Assembly (NCBI RefSeq): GCF_013170805.1
Contig: NZ_CP051293.1
Location: forward strand, 1,804,001 to 1,868,000
Reading direction: 5' to 3'
DNA from: Mesorhizobium sp. NZP2077
Lineage (GTDB): Bacteria; Pseudomonadota; Alphaproteobacteria; Rhizobiales; Rhizobiaceae
DNA: 64,000 nt
Shown here: piece by piece, positions 9,056-18,927 of the stretch
Position numbering within the stretch: the first letter of the stretch is position 1
Layout of the letters: the number at the start of each line of letters is the position of its first letter
The notes under the pieces: model-generated
Database searches by the model: none
Seen by the model: the letters and a program-made list of their open reading frames with translations, nothing else
What the model was told of the DNA's origin: nothing
Program-made: the position numbers and the translations under genes

Positions 9056-9676
9056 ATGGCTGGCAAGAAAATATTGATGCTCGTTGGCGAGTTCAGCGAG
9101 GAGTATGAGATTTTCGTCTTCGAACAGGCGATGCATGCCGTCGGCCACACGGTGCATGTCATCTGTCCGGACAAGAAGGCCGGCGATATCCTGAAGACCT
9201 CGCTGCACGACTTCGAAGGGCATCAGACCTACACGGAAAAGCTCGGCCACGACTACATCCTCAACAAGACGTTTTCCGAGGTGAATCCGGCCCAATACGA
9301 CGCCGTCTACGCGGCGGGCGGGCGCGGTCCCGAATACATCCGCATCGACAAGCGCGTGCAGGCGCTGGTGCGGCATTTCCACGAGGCCGGCAAGCCGATC
9401 TTCACCATCTGCCACGGCGTGCAGATTCTGATCGCGGTCGATGGCGTGGTGCGGGGCAGGGAAGTGGCGGCTCTGCATTATTGCGAGCCGGAAGTGACGC
9501 TAGCCGGGGGCATCTACATCGATGTCGCGCCGACCGGCGCCCATGTCGACGGCAATCTGGTTTCAGCCAAGGGCTGGCCGGGCCTGTCCAACTTCATCCG
9601 CGAATGCCTGAAGGTGCTGGGCACCGAAATCCGCCATGGCGAGATCCTGATGCGCGACGAGCGCCAGGCAGCCTGA
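9056..9676 (+). CDS. DJ-1/PfpI family protein
   Basis: 206 residues, flavodoxin-like DJ-1/PfpI fold. The nucleophile elbow is FTICHGVQ with C119, preceded by the acidic AAGGRGPEYIRID segment. Members act as glyoxalase III, amidohydrolase, chaperone or deglycase, so the exact reaction is open. ATG at 9056 is favoured over the upstream in-frame ATG at 9032 because AGGGAGGA lies at the right distance. A GC-rich hairpin follows the gene. It stands alone, preceded by a candidate GntR site. Confidence 0.85.
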   Translation: MAGKKILMLVGEFSEEYEIFVFEQAMHAVGHTVHVICPDKKAGDILKTSLHDFEGHQTYTEKLGHDYILNKTFSEVNPAQYDAVYAAGGRGPEYIRIDKRVQALVRHFHEAGKPIFTICHGVQILIAVDGVVRGREVAALHYCEPEVTLAGGIYIDVAPTGAHVDGNLVSAKGWPGLSNFIRECLKVLGTEIRHGEILMRDERQAA

Positions 9677-9691
9677 TCCGGGATTTTTGAC

Positions 9692-9722
9692 GGCCGCCGC
9701 GCCCATAAGCGCGGCGGTCTTT
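9692..9722 (+). terminator. Rho-independent terminator after the DJ-1/PfpI gene
   Basis: Perfect 9-bp stem CCGCCGCGC (9694-9702) and GCGCGGCGG (9709-9717), loop of 6, followed by TCTTT. It lies 16 nt after the stop codon. Confidence 0.75.
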
Positions 9723-9727
9723 CCACA

Positions 9728-9837
9728 GCAATTCCGGACGGAAACCGTTCACACTTTTCCTGAAATTGCTCTAACTCTTTGTTTTGACGCAATTCCGGAC
9801 GCAAAACCGCTCACACTTTTGCTGGAATTGCTCTAGA
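9728..9837. repeat. Two tandem copies of a rhizobial palindromic repeat (GCAATTCCGGAC...GAATTGCTCTA)
   Basis: Two ~48-bp copies, 9728-9775 and 9789-9836, each begin GCAATTCCGGAC and end with (G/A)AATTGCTCTA, so each is a dyad of its own ends (GCAATTCC / GGAATTGC). A degenerate third copy lies at 26959-26999. The CTCTAG end of the second copy contains the stop codon of the convergent desaturase gene (CTA at 9833-9835). Confidence 0.8.
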
Positions 9838-10855
9838 TAGCCGCCCGTGCTTCGCGGAACGACACCAGCTTGCGGCGGTTCTCATCCCACAATGCCAGTT
9901 TGACGCAGCGCAGGCTGTCGAGCAGCGTGACGCGGCCGATGCCGCGCAGCTCCGGATAATCCCGCAGCACTTCCTGCAGCCGGTAGCCCGGCACCTTGGC
10001 GGAGAGGTGATGGACGTGATGGACGCCGATGTTGCCGGTAAACCAGTTCAGCACCGGCGGCAGGTCGTAATAGGACGAGCCATGCAGGGCGGCGTGCTGG
10101 AACTCCCAGTCGTCATCCTTTGCCCATTCCGTCTCCTCGAACTGGTGCTGCACGTAGAACAGCCAGATGCCGGCCGAACCGGCGAGAATGACGATCGGCA
10201 GATGGACGACCAGGAAGGCGCCGGGGCCGACGGCCCAGATGAGAATGGCTGCCGCAACCGCGATGGCGAGATTGGTGGTCATGGATGACACCCAGGGCGT
10301 CAGGCCGCCGCGCATCATGCCGATGGGCAGCCTTTGCTCGAAGATGAACAGCCAGATCGGGCCGAGCCCGAACATCACCAGCGGATGGCGGTAGAGCCGA
10401 TAGGCAAGACGGCCTCGCCAGGACAATTGCCGGTATTCGGCAACGGTCAACGTCCGGATGTCGCCCATGCCGCGCTCGTCGAGATTGCCGGCGCTGGCAT
10501 GATGCACAGCGTGGGCGCGCCGCCAGCAATCGTAAGGTGTCAGCGTGAGGACGCCGAGCGCACGGCCGATCCAGTCGTCGGCATAGCGGTTGGCGAAGAA
10601 GGAGCCATGTCCGCAATCGTGCTGGATCATGAAGATGCGCACCAGGAATCCGGCCGCAGGCAGGATCAGGATCAGCCCCCACCAATGGCCATAGGCATAG
10701 GCGGCCGAAGAGAGCGCCCAGAGCGTGGCGAACGGAATGAGGGTGATGGCGAGTTCGATGGCGCTGCGTCGCCGATCCGGCTTCTTGTAGCGCGCCAGAA
10801 TCTTCAGCCAGGCACGCCTGCTGTTGGCGGCCGCTTCGGGGGAAATCATGTTCAT
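9833..10855 (-). CDS. Membrane fatty acid desaturase (acyl-lipid desaturase family)
   Basis: 340 residues. Two pairs of hydrophobic segments surround three histidine boxes that bind the di-iron centre: HDCGHGSF, RRAHAVHHA and GVHHVHHLS. This is the DesA/DesC-like integral membrane desaturase family that inserts a double bond into membrane-lipid acyl chains with O2 and electrons from ferredoxin or another donor. Start MNMISPEAAANSRRAWL chosen; upstream in-frame codons look non-conserved, and the ribosome site is weak. The stop codon lies inside the palindromic repeat downstream. Monocistronic as far as can be seen. Confidence 0.88.
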   Translation of the reverse strand: MNMISPEAAANSRRAWLKILARYKKPDRRRSAIELAITLIPFATLWALSSAAYAYGHWWGLILILPAAGFLVRIFMIQHDCGHGSFFANRYADDWIGRALGVLTLTPYDCWRRAHAVHHASAGNLDERGMGDIRTLTVAEYRQLSWRGRLAYRLYRHPLVMFGLGPIWLFIFEQRLPIGMMRGGLTPWVSSMTTNLAIAVAAAILIWAVGPGAFLVVHLPIVILAGSAGIWLFYVQHQFEETEWAKDDDWEFQHAALHGSSYYDLPPVLNWFTGNIGVHHVHHLSAKVPGYRLQEVLRDYPELRGIGRVTLLDSLRCVKLALWDENRRKLVSFREARAAI

Positions 10856-10994
10856 CAGAAAGCATAGGCGGGGCTTGTGGCCACCGCAAGGCAACCATCA
10901 CGCAAAATTACTGTGCGTAATTGTCGCGCGACAGGCGATCCCGGGCCGGTTCTCCACAGTTCTGAAAGGCCGGGATGGCCCGGCCTGGCGGCGC

Positions 10995-11195
10995 CTATTG
11001 GCGACCGCCGCCAAGGCTGTTGCTCTCCACCCGATCGAGATGGTCAAGCAACTCCCTGAAGCGATTGGGAATGTCGGCTTCGGCACGGAAAGCCGGCAAG
11101 GTGCGCAGAAAGCGCGTCATCGCCTCGGCGCCGAACTGGCGCCTGACCTCGGTGGCGAGCTTTTCTCCCTTTTCAGCCTTGTCGCGGGTCATCAT
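10995..11195 (-). CDS. Small conserved-looking hypothetical protein (66 aa)
   Basis: Sequence starts MMTRDKAEKGEKLATEVRRQ. Charged, helical, no signal peptide or membrane segment, no motif that I recognise. AAGGA sits about 8 nt ahead of the start, which with the codon pattern supports translation. It is transcribed from the region opposite grpE, so it shares a divergent promoter region with the heat-shock gene, but no functional link is shown. Confidence 0.55.
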   Translation of the reverse strand: MMTRDKAEKGEKLATEVRRQFGAEAMTRFLRTLPAFRAEADIPNRFRELLDHLDRVESNSLGGGRQ

Positions 11196-11362
11196 TTCAA
11201 AATCCTTTGTCGGTTCCAAAACTCCTCCAGCAAGGGAATGGTTCCCGCATCACGCTTCCGTGGCAAGCCGAGCCGGCAAGTACGGTAAAATTTGAATTAA
11301 AATCGAGGGAGTGTCATTGGTCACCGTATCGGTCCTCCGAAGGTGCTCCCGGTGGCTTACCC

Positions 11363-11391
11363 CTTGATTTTTGCCTGCCAAACCTCGATAT
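11363..11391 (+). promoter_or_regulatory. Candidate RpoH (sigma-32) promoter of grpE
   Basis: CTTGAT at 11363-11368, 15 nt spacer, then CTCGATAT at 11384-11391. This resembles the alphaproteobacterial RpoH pattern CTTGAA-N15..18-CCATNT with mismatches in the -10. It lies 42 nt upstream of the grpE start. A CIRCE element was looked for and not seen. Confidence 0.4.
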
Positions 11392-11433
11392 CGGGCACAA
11401 AATCCACACCATTCGAGATGACGGGAAACGGCG

Positions 11434-12066
11434 ATGAGCGACCAGGCAAAAGACGAACGCGCGCCCAGTGAAGTCGAGGCGGCCGAGGCCAATGCCGAGC
11501 GCACGGAAGGCAGCATCGACGGCGACTATGAAGCGCTTGTGCGACTGCTGAAGGAAAATGAAGAACTGAAGGACCGCGCGCTGCGCGTCGCGGCCGAGAT
11601 GGAGAACCTGCGCCGCCGCACCGCGCGCGACGTGCACGACGCCCGCACCTACGCGGTTGCGAATTTCGCTCGCGACATGCTGTCGGTGTCGGACAATTTG
11701 CGCCGCGCGCTGGACGCGATTCCCGCCGAGGCCAAGGCGTCGGGCGACGCCGGCTTCAAGGCGCTGATCGAAGGCGTCGACCTGACCGAGCGTGCCATGC
11801 TGTCGGCGCTGGAACGGCACGGGGTCAAGAAGCTTACTCCCGAAGGCGAGAAGTTCGATCCCAATTTCCACCAGGCGATGTTCGAAGTGCCCAATCCGGA
11901 TGTCCCGGCCAACACGGTGGTTCAGGTCGTGCAGCCGGGCTATTCGATCGGCGAGCGGGTGCTGCGTCCGGCCATGGTCGGCGTTGCCAAGGGCGGTCCG
12001 AAGATTGCCGCCGAGGCGCCGGTCGAGCCGGGGCCGGTGAATGACGAGGCGGAGAAGGATGCGTAG
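11434..12066 (+). CDS. grpE: Nucleotide exchange factor GrpE
   Basis: 210 residues. Acidic disordered N-terminus, long coiled coil (about residues 35-95, with [20 protein letters not shown]), and the C-terminal beta domain [20 protein letters not shown] ending [13 protein letters not shown]. GrpE releases ADP from DnaK in the heat-shock folding cycle and acts as a thermosensor. In many rhizobia it follows hrcA; hrcA is not present here, and the upstream region instead shows an RpoH-like promoter. ATG preceded by a weak GGAAACGGCG. Confidence 0.96.
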   Translation: MSDQAKDERAPSEVEAAEANAERTEGSIDGDYEALVRLLKENEELKDRALRVAAEMENLRRRTARDVHDARTYAVANFARDMLSVSDNLRRALDAIPAEAKASGDAGFKALIEGVDLTERAMLSALERHGVKKLTPEGEKFDPNFHQAMFEVPNPDVPANTVVQVVQPGYSIGERVLRPAMVGVAKGGPKIAAEAPVEPGPVNDEAEKDA

Positions 12067-12076
12067 TTAGGGATTA

Positions 12077-12108
12077 GGCAGTAGGGCAGTAGGGCAGTAG
12101 GGCAGTGG
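12077..12108. repeat. 8-bp microsatellite (CAGTAGGG units)
   Basis: CAGTAGGG is repeated three times plus a partial unit immediately after grpE. A complementary arm (ACTGCCTTACTGCCC and related, 12151-12185) follows 45 bp later, just before the TRIC gene, so the two can pair as a long imperfect hairpin that may serve as a transcription stop. Confidence 0.8.
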
Positions 12109-12150
12109 GAGGATAGGGGGCGTCCCAACTCTCCGGCTTCGTGTTAAACA

Positions 12151-12185
12151 TACTGCCTTACTGCCCTATTCCCTTACTGCCCTGG
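12151..12185. repeat. Inverted copy of the CAGTAGGG microsatellite
   Basis: TACTGCCTTACTGCCC followed by a second CTTACTGCCC; complementary to the units at 12077-12108. It ends only 7 bp before the ATG of the next gene and occupies the place where a ribosome-binding site would be expected. Confidence 0.7.
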
Positions 12186-12191
12186 CCTTCC

Positions 12192-12824
12192 ATGCATCCC
12201 ACCGCCCTTCTCGACTATGCCGGCGTCGCCGTTTTTGCGGCGACGGGGGCGTTGGCTGCTTCACGCAAACAGCTCGACATTATCGGCTTCCTGTTCCTGG
12301 CCAGCGTCACCGGCATTGGCGGCGGCACATTTCGCGACCTCATCCTCAATGTGCCGGTCTTCTGGGTGGGAAACCGCGACTATGTGCTGATCTGCGCTGT
12401 GGTGGCGGTTCTGGTCTTCTTCACCGCGCATCGCGTCGAATCCCGCTACAAGCTGCTGCTGTGGCTCGACGCTATCGGGCTGGCCGCCTTTTCGGTGATG
12501 GGCGCGGCAAAAGGCCTGGCAATCACCGGTTCGCCTGTGGTTTCGATCATCACCGGCATGCTGACCGCGACTTTCGGCGGCATATTGCGCGATCTTTTGG
12601 CCGGCGAGCCGTCGGTGCTGCTGAGGCCGGAGATCTATGTCACGGCCGCTCTGGCAGGCGCCGCCATCTTCACATTGGGTGACGTCGCCGGATTGCCGCA
12701 GATTGTCTCGGGATTGGCCGGCTTCGTCGTGGCGCTCGCCGTGCGCGGTGGCGCGCTGCGTTTCGGCTGGACGTTTGCGTCCTACAAGAGTCGGCCGGGA
12801 AGGCGGCCGGAAGATATTCCGTAA
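12192..12824 (+). CDS. TRIC channel / UPF0126 family membrane protein
   Basis: 210 residues, about seven transmembrane helices arranged as two homologous halves, each with the glycine-rich motif followed by RD: GIGGGTFRDLIL and TFGGILRDLLAG. The prokaryotic TRIC family forms trimeric monovalent-cation channels; the E. coli relatives (YicG, YadS) have unclear physiological roles. ATG at 12192 fits the family start MHPTALLDYAGVAVFAATGA; the frame is open upstream through the microsatellite, which encodes nothing conserved. It is an isolated gene with microsatellites on both sides and no clear Shine-Dalgarno. Confidence 0.85.
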   Translation: MHPTALLDYAGVAVFAATGALAASRKQLDIIGFLFLASVTGIGGGTFRDLILNVPVFWVGNRDYVLICAVVAVLVFFTAHRVESRYKLLLWLDAIGLAAFSVMGAAKGLAITGSPVVSIITGMLTATFGGILRDLLAGEPSVLLRPEIYVTAALAGAAIFTLGDVAGLPQIVSGLAGFVVALAVRGGALRFGWTFASYKSRPGRRPEDIP

Positions 12825-12884
12825 GAGAGGGAATGGGGAATAGTCAGTAGTGAGTGGTCAGAGCAGCGTGAACGTGACGTCTTC

Positions 12885-13801
<917 letters not shown>

Positions 13802-13852
13802 GAGTGATTCTCCTTCGAGCCATCCCTCTTGGCACGGGGATACGGTGTAGGT

Positions 13853-13870
13853 GCAACAGGATTGTGACAG
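13853..13870 (-). promoter_or_regulatory. Candidate PHO box upstream of olsB
   Basis: On the minus strand CTGTCAC-AATC-CTGTTGC: two 7-bp direct repeats with a 4-bp spacer, the architecture of PhoB sites (CTGTCAT-N4-CTGTCAT). The first repeat fits well, the second at five of seven positions. It lies 52 nt before the GTG start of olsB. Confidence 0.55.
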
Positions 13871-14002
13871 TACCGTGATACGGCGTCGCGGGCAATACTT
13901 CGTCGGCTGGCGAAAACGCTCAACCGGCTACGTTAGGTGAGGAAATCTGAAGCGCGTCGCGTTTGCACGAACCCAGGCAACGCGCGCCAGGTCCTTGTTT
14001 TC

Positions 14003-14053
14003 ATGCATGTCGTCGTGGCAAAAACGGAGTCACTTTCACGCGAAATGCACTAG
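14003..14053. repeat. Degenerate rhizobial palindromic repeat
   Basis: Ends TGCATGTCGTCGTG and CACGCGAAATGCA are imperfect inverted copies around a CAAAAACGGAGTCACTTT centre. It resembles short dispersed palindromes of rhizobial genomes and lies between olsB and the end of the hybrid kinase gene, so it could form an mRNA hairpin at the 3' end of the kinase message. Confidence 0.5.
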
Positions 14054-14075
14054 CAGCGCGCCGGAAAAAAGCTGC

Positions 14076-16358
14076 TCAGGCCGCGACCTGGCCCTCGACG
14101 GCGCTGACAAGCGCATCGGGGTCGAGCGGCTTGGTGACGAAGCCGCTGGCGCCGTGGGCGAGCACCGTATGGCGGGTTTTTTCCTGGCTGTCGGCCGACA
14201 GCACCATGATCGGCACGGGCGCCGCCGATGTTTCCTCTTCATGGCGGCGGATCGCGGCAATGGCGTCCAACCCGTCCATGATCGGCATATGCAGGTCCAT
14301 CAGCACCACGTCGAAGCGGTGCTTGTGCCCGGCGCTGGTGACGGCCTCGACGGCGGCCTTGCCATTGCCGACCACCTTGACGCGGTGCCCCGCCTTCAAC
14401 AGCGTGGCGCGAGCCAGCATGGCATTGATGTCGTTGTCTTCGGCGATCAGCACGGACAGGCCCTGCTGGCGGTCGCTTGAGGCGCGAAGTGCAGGAGTGC
14501 GGCGCTTTTCCGGCTGCGGCTGGGCAAGGGCCGGCGCATGGCTGGTCAAAAGCACACGCAAAAGTGTTCCCCCGCGCACGGGCCGAGCCAGGAAGGTCGC
14601 GTAGCCGCTGGCACGGAACTCGCCGAGCATACCGCGGTCGGTCGGCGCGATCAGCGTGATGGCTTCGCAATCGGAAAAGCCGCCTTGGCGCAACCGCTTG
14701 AGCAGCCTGCCGTCACCCTCCTCCATGGCCGCGTCGACCAGAAGCGCGTCGCAGCCCTCGGCCAGTGGGGCGGCCTGCGCCACGGTGGTGGCGATACCGG
14801 CCGTGCCGCCATTGGCGCGGATGGTGCGGGCGATGGCGTCGGCCTCGATGGCGTTCCTGGACAGGATCACCGCGCGCCTGCCGGCAAGCACGTTCTGCCG
14901 GCTCTGCGGCGCTTCCGTGGCCTCCGTGGCTGGGATTTCGAAGACGAATTCCGACCCCTGGCCAAGCCGGCTGGAGACTGAAATCGTGCCTCCCATGGCA
15001 GCCACCAGGCGCCTGGAGATGGCAAGTCCCAGCCCCGCCCCGCCATGTGTGCGCGTCGAGGTGCCGTCGGCCTGCTCGAACTCTTCGAAAATCCGCTCCA
15101 TGTCCTCGTCGCGCAGGCCGGGACCGGTGTCGGTGATGGTGAAGCAGATGCGGTCGCTGGTCTCGGTGCGGGCGCGCGCGATGCTGACCAGTACGCCGCC
15201 GCTGTCGGTGAACTTGATGGCGTTGCCGATGAGGTTGAGCAGCACCTGCCTTACCCGGCCCGGATCGGCGGTGATCAATTGCGGTACATCCGGTTCGACG
15301 TGGCAGCCGAGGCCAATATCCTTGGCGAAGGCGCGCGCGGCCAGCAATTCGATGATGTTGTCGGCGATCTCGCGCACCGACATCGGCTGCGGTTCCGGAT
15401 CGAAGCGACCGGCCTCGATCTTGGAATAGTCGAGCAGATCCTCGATCAAGGCGAGCAAGGCGCTGGCCGAGGTCGAGACGGCGCCGACATAGGTCTGCTG
15501 TTCCGGCGACAGGCTGGTGTCGGCCAATAGCCTGGCCATGCCCATGATGCCGTTCATCGGCGTGCGGATTTCATGGCTGACGGTGGCGAGGAAGCGCGAC
15601 TTGGCCTGGCTTGCGTATTCGGCCCGCTCGCGCGCGGTGATCAGCGAGGATTCAGCGCGCTTGCGGGCAGTGATATCGCGGGCGATGGCGCGATGCGAAA
15701 CCGCGCCGCTATCCTTGTCGCGCACCGACAGCTCGATCCAGGAGAACCAGCGCGAGCCGCTCGGCGTGCGGATTGCGACGTCAGTGGAACTCAGGCACTC
15801 ATGGTCGGAAAAGGCGGCATCGGGTACGATGCCGACCTCGATGCCGAGTTCGGCAAGGGTCTTGCCGGCAAGGTCGCGCTGATCGGTTTCGACCAGATCG
15901 GCGAACACCTTGTTGGCATAGACGATGTACCCGTCGCGGTCGCGATGGATGACGAGATCGCCAAGCGCGTCGATGAGACCGCGAAAGCGCTCCTCGCTTT
16001 CCTGCATTTCCCACATGCGGTCGGCGAGCGTCTCGATTTCGGCGCGGCTGCGGGCGGTGGTCTCGTCCAGCAGAACCACGGTGCGGTGGACGCTGCGTCT
16101 GGCGTTCAGATGCATTCCAAGGCCGGCGAGGCCGGTCGCCAGCAATGCGAGGCTGATGAAAATCGGCGCCCCGGTGAGATGCGCGAGGCCCGCCAGTATG
16201 ATGATGGCACCGAAGGTCAGTAGCGGCAGGCTTTCCCGCCTGGCCAATTGCTGCTCGGGCACCAACGGCGGCGCAGCGATGAACCGCCGCTCCGGTGCGG
16301 CTAACGCATCGACGTCGTCGCCCTTGTCCACCTGCTGGCTGTCGGATTCCGCGATCAT
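14076..16358 (-). CDS. Membrane hybrid sensor histidine kinase with C-terminal receiver
   Basis: 760 residues. Two hydrophobic segments about residues 46-85, PAS domain about 124-235, HisKA dimerisation domain with H262 in [10 protein letters not shown], HATPase domain with N box [10 protein letters not shown]1 DTGPGL and G2 GGAGLGLAI, then two receiver-like regions. The last (about 640-755) has the phosphoacceptor D688 in [13 protein letters not shown] and the lysine in [11 protein letters not shown]. The middle one (about 490-610) is degenerate: the acidic pair is missing and the lysine position is Arg. No histidine phosphotransferase domain or response regulator is adjacent, so the downstream partner is unknown. 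The input signal is not evident. Confidence 0.9.
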   Translation of the reverse strand: MIAESDSQQVDKGDDVDALAAPERRFIAAPPLVPEQQLARRESLPLLTFGAIIILAGLAHLTGAPIFISLALLATGLAGLGMHLNARRSVHRTVVLLDETTARSRAEIETLADRMWEMQESEERFRGLIDALGDLVIHRDRDGYIVYANKVFADLVETDQRDLAGKTLAELGIEVGIVPDAAFSDHECLSSTDVAIRTPSGSRWFSWIELSVRDKDSGAVSHRAIARDITARKRAESSLITARERAEYASQAKSRFLATVSHEIRTPMNGIMGMARLLADTSLSPEQQTYVGAVSTSASALLALIEDLLDYSKIEAGRFDPEPQPMSVREIADNIIELLAARAFAKDIGLGCHVEPDVPQLITADPGRVRQVLLNLIGNAIKFTDSGGVLVSIARARTETSDRICFTITDTGPGLRDEDMERIFEEFEQADGTSTRTHGGAGLGLAISRRLVAAMGGTISVSSRLGQGSEFVFEIPATEATEAPQSRQNVLAGRRAVILSRNAIEADAIARTIRANGGTAGIATTVAQAAPLAEGCDALLVDAAMEEGDGRLLKRLRQGGFSDCEAITLIAPTDRGMLGEFRASGYATFLARPVRGGTLLRVLLTSHAPALAQPQPEKRRTPALRASSDRQQGLSVLIAEDNDINAMLARATLLKAGHRVKVVGNGKAAVEAVTSAGHKHRFDVVLMDLHMPIMDGLDAIAAIRRHEEETSAAPVPIMVLSADSQEKTRHTVLAHGASGFVTKPLDPDALVSAVEGQVAA

Positions 16359-16494
16359 GCGAAATCCTTGCCAGACAGAGATTATGGAAAATTGCGGCGG
16401 ATCGTTCGAATTTTAGCGGATGCGCCTCTTTTGCTCGATGAGCCGGATTTTTCGCCAGAGAGTGTCAATTCCGCCAGCCTTCCGGCCGGCGGAC

Positions 16495-17484
16495 TCACAT
16501 GTCGACGACGACACGACCGCGGATCTTGCCGTCGACGATATCGCGCGCGGCATCGATGATGCCGTCGAAGCCGATGGTCGTGGACAGGCTGGCGAGCTTC
16601 TGCAGGTCGAGATCGGAGCCAATGCGCCGCCAGGCCTCAAGGCGCACGGCCTTCGGCGCCATCACCGAATCGATGCCAAGCAGCGAGACGCCGCGCAGGA
16701 TGAAGGGGGCCACGCTCGACGGCAGATCCATGCCGCCGGCGAGGCCGCAGGCCGCGACCGCGCCGCCATAGGAGGTCATCGACAGCACGTTGGCCAGCGT
16801 GTGGCTGCCGACCGAATCGATGCCGCCGGCCCAGCGTTCCTTGGCCAGCGGCTTGGCGGGCTGGTTGAGCTCGTCGCGCGAGATGACCTCGGCGGCGCCG
16901 AGGTTGATCAGATAGGGGCTTTCGGCATTGCGGCCGGTCGACGCTATGACGTGGTAACCGAGGCTGGACAGGATGGAGACCGCGACCGAACCGACGCCGC
17001 CGGCAGCACCCGTCACCACCACAGGACCGCGGTCGGGCAGGATGCCGTGCCGCTCCAGCGCCATGACGCAGAGCATGGCAGTGTAGCCCGCGGTGCCGAC
17101 CGCCATCGCGTCATGTGCGCTGATGCCTTCCGGCAGCGGCACCAGCCAGTCGCCCTTGACGCGGGCGCGCCCGGCATAGGCGCCGAAATGCGTCTCGCCG
17201 ACGCCCCAGCCGTTCAGGATGACCTTGTCTCCCTGGCGCCAATCGGGATTGGAGGACGAGATCACCGTGCCGGCGAAGTCGATGCCCGGCACCAGCGGCC
17301 AGCGGCGGACCACCGGCGCCTTGCCCGTAATGGCCAGCCCATCCTTGTAGTTCACCGTCGTCGCCTCTACCGCGACGGTGACGTCGCCTTCCATCAGGTC
17401 GGCGTCGGTCAGATCCGTCACGGCCACCGATTGCTTCTTGTCGGCATCGCGCGACACGAGGATGGCTTTGAAGGTTTCGGACAT
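16495..17484 (-). CDS. acuI: AcuI/YhdH family NADPH-dependent acryloyl-CoA reductase (MDR superfamily)
   Basis: 329 residues, zinc-independent medium-chain reductase. Features: substrate-domain [44 protein letters not shown], and the NADPH-binding [17 protein letters not shown] with a downstream STGRN that favours NADPH. AcuI reduces acryloyl-CoA to propionyl-CoA, protecting against this electrophile in 3-hydroxypropionate and DMSP metabolism; YhdH is the E. coli homolog. The exact substrate is inferred from family. Last gene of a minus-strand run after lspA (54-nt gap). Confidence 0.8.
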   Translation of the reverse strand: MSETFKAILVSRDADKKQSVAVTDLTDADLMEGDVTVAVEATTVNYKDGLAITGKAPVVRRWPLVPGIDFAGTVISSSNPDWRQGDKVILNGWGVGETHFGAYAGRARVKGDWLVPLPEGISAHDAMAVGTAGYTAMLCVMALERHGILPDRGPVVVTGAAGGVGSVAVSILSSLGYHVIASTGRNAESPYLINLGAAEVISRDELNQPAKPLAKERWAGGIDSVGSHTLANVLSMTSYGGAVAACGLAGGMDLPSSVAPFILRGVSLLGIDSVMAPKAVRLEAWRRIGSDLDLQKLASLSTTIGFDGIIDAARDIVDGKIRGRVVVDM

Positions 17485-17538
17485 CTTTTTCTCCGCGAGC
17501 TTGCTCGGTGTGGACTGTGCGGCGATGGCCGCCTTCGG

Positions 17539-18039
17539 TCAATCTTTGGGAGGCTTGGCGTTCGAAGGCTTGGGTTCGCGTCGCCAGCCGATGAGTTCGT
17601 CGAAGACGACCAGTGCCGCGCCCACGGAAATGAAGGCGTCGGCGAGGTTGAAGACGTTGGCAAAGGACCAGACCGGCGTGTGGAACAGGATGTAGTCGAT
17701 GACGTGGCCGTAGACGGCGCGGTCGATCAGATTGCCCAGCGCGCCGCCGATGATCAGGGCAAAGCCGGTGCGGGCGATGACATGGGCCGATGGCGTGCGG
17801 GTGGCGAGGTAGAGCACGAAAGCAACGACCAGCACGGCGATGACCACAAGGCCGGTGTCGCCGAAGGAGGAGAACATCGAGAAAGCAATGCCGGTGTTGT
17901 AGGTGCGAAACAGCGCCAGGAACGGCACCAGATCGAGCTTTTCCTGGAAGGGCAGGCCGGTCTCGACCAGGTGCTTTATCCACTGATCGAGCGCTATAGC
18001 CGCGACGACGAGCAGCGCGTAGGGGGACCATGATCTCAA
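17539..18039 (-). CDS. lspA: Lipoprotein signal peptidase (signal peptidase II)
   Basis: 166 residues, four transmembrane helices. The two catalytic aspartates of the family are visible: D106 in GNLIDR and D134 in NVFNLADAFISVG. It cleaves the signal peptide of diacylglyceryl-modified prolipoproteins in the inner membrane. It starts 13 nt after the stop of the TrmH-family gene, so the two are co-transcribed. The C-terminal tail is Lys/Pro-rich and cytosolic. Confidence 0.95.
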   Translation of the reverse strand: MRSWSPYALLVVAAIALDQWIKHLVETGLPFQEKLDLVPFLALFRTYNTGIAFSMFSSFGDTGLVVIAVLVVAFVLYLATRTPSAHVIARTGFALIIGGALGNLIDRAVYGHVIDYILFHTPVWSFANVFNLADAFISVGAALVVFDELIGWRREPKPSNAKPPKD

Positions 18040-18052
18040 GGGCGGACAACCT

Positions 18053-18910
18053 TCATTGCTGGTCGGCGATTGGTTCGAGCTTCAGCGCGCCGCGACGGAT
18101 CTCGAACAGCATGATGCCGGTGGCGACGGCCAGATTGAGCGAATCGGCGCGGCCGGCTTGTGGGATCCGTAGCAGCCTGTCGCAACTCGCCGCCAGGCTT
18201 TCGGGCAGGCCCTGCTGCTCGTTGCCCATCATTAGCAGCACCGGCCCACGGGAAAAGTCGACCGAGCGGTAATCGACGGCGCCTTTCAGATGCGTGCCGG
18301 CGACGAGGCCTGAAAACCCGCCGCGCCAGGCAAGGAAAGCCTCGGTCGTCGCCTTGGCCACCGGCACGGCGAAAATGGAACCCATGGTGGCGCGCACTGT
18401 CTCCACCGAAAAAGGATCGGTGGTGTCGCCGACCAGGATGACGCCCTTGGCGCCGACGGCATCGACGGTGCGGATGACGGTGCCGAGATTGCCGGGATCG
18501 CGCACCCGGTCGAGCGCCACCCAGACATCGCCATTGTCGGCGCGGATATCCTTCAGGGCCAGGAATCTCTGCGAGAAGACGCCGACCACCATTTGCGGAT
18601 TGTCGCGGCGGGTAATGGCGACAAGCACTTTTTCCGACACTTCGAGCACGGTGCCGCCAGCGGCAACCGTGCGCGCCGCGACCTTTTCCACCGCAGCATT
18701 GCCGCGCCCGGCCTTGGCGAACACCAGCGTCCTGATCTGCCAGCCGAGGTCGAGCGCATCGATGACCAGCTTCAGCCCCTCGGCCATGAAGGCGTTCTGC
18801 TGGTCGCGGAATTTTTTCAGCGCAAGCGCCTTGATGTCCTTGATCAGCGGATTGGCGAGGCTGGTGACTTCCTTCACCTGGCCGGGTGCGCCGACGTGCC
18901 GTTCGTTCAT
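18053..18910 (-). CDS. TrmH/SpoU family RNA 2'-O-methyltransferase
   Basis: 285 residues. N-terminal substrate-binding domain (ANPLIKDIKALALKKFRDQQ) and C-terminal SpoU knot with the three family motifs: ALDRVRDPGNLGTVIRT, LLMMGNEQQGLPE, and IPQAGRADSLNLAVATGIM. It uses SAM to methylate a ribose 2'-OH in rRNA or tRNA; RlmB (23S G2251) is the closest E. coli type, but the target site is not provable from sequence. It lies 17 nt after another RNA methyltransferase gene and just before lspA, an RNA-modification pair in one operon. Confidence 0.88.
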   Translation of the reverse strand: MNERHVGAPGQVKEVTSLANPLIKDIKALALKKFRDQQNAFMAEGLKLVIDALDLGWQIRTLVFAKAGRGNAAVEKVAARTVAAGGTVLEVSEKVLVAITRRDNPQMVVGVFSQRFLALKDIRADNGDVWVALDRVRDPGNLGTVIRTVDAVGAKGVILVGDTTDPFSVETVRATMGSIFAVPVAKATTEAFLAWRGGFSGLVAGTHLKGAVDYRSVDFSRGPVLLMMGNEQQGLPESLAASCDRLLRIPQAGRADSLNLAVATGIMLFEIRRGALKLEPIADQQ

Positions 18911-18927
18911 TCAGGACTCCGGGGCAT

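Noticed and set aside
11434..12066. CIRCE element upstream of grpE
   Set aside because: No TTAGCACTC-N9-GAGTGCTAA-type repeat found in 11220-11433.
16420..18033. 537-codon plus-strand frame over acuI and lspA
   Set aside because: Antisense shadow of two recognised genes; low-complexity Arg/Asp/His sequence with no family.
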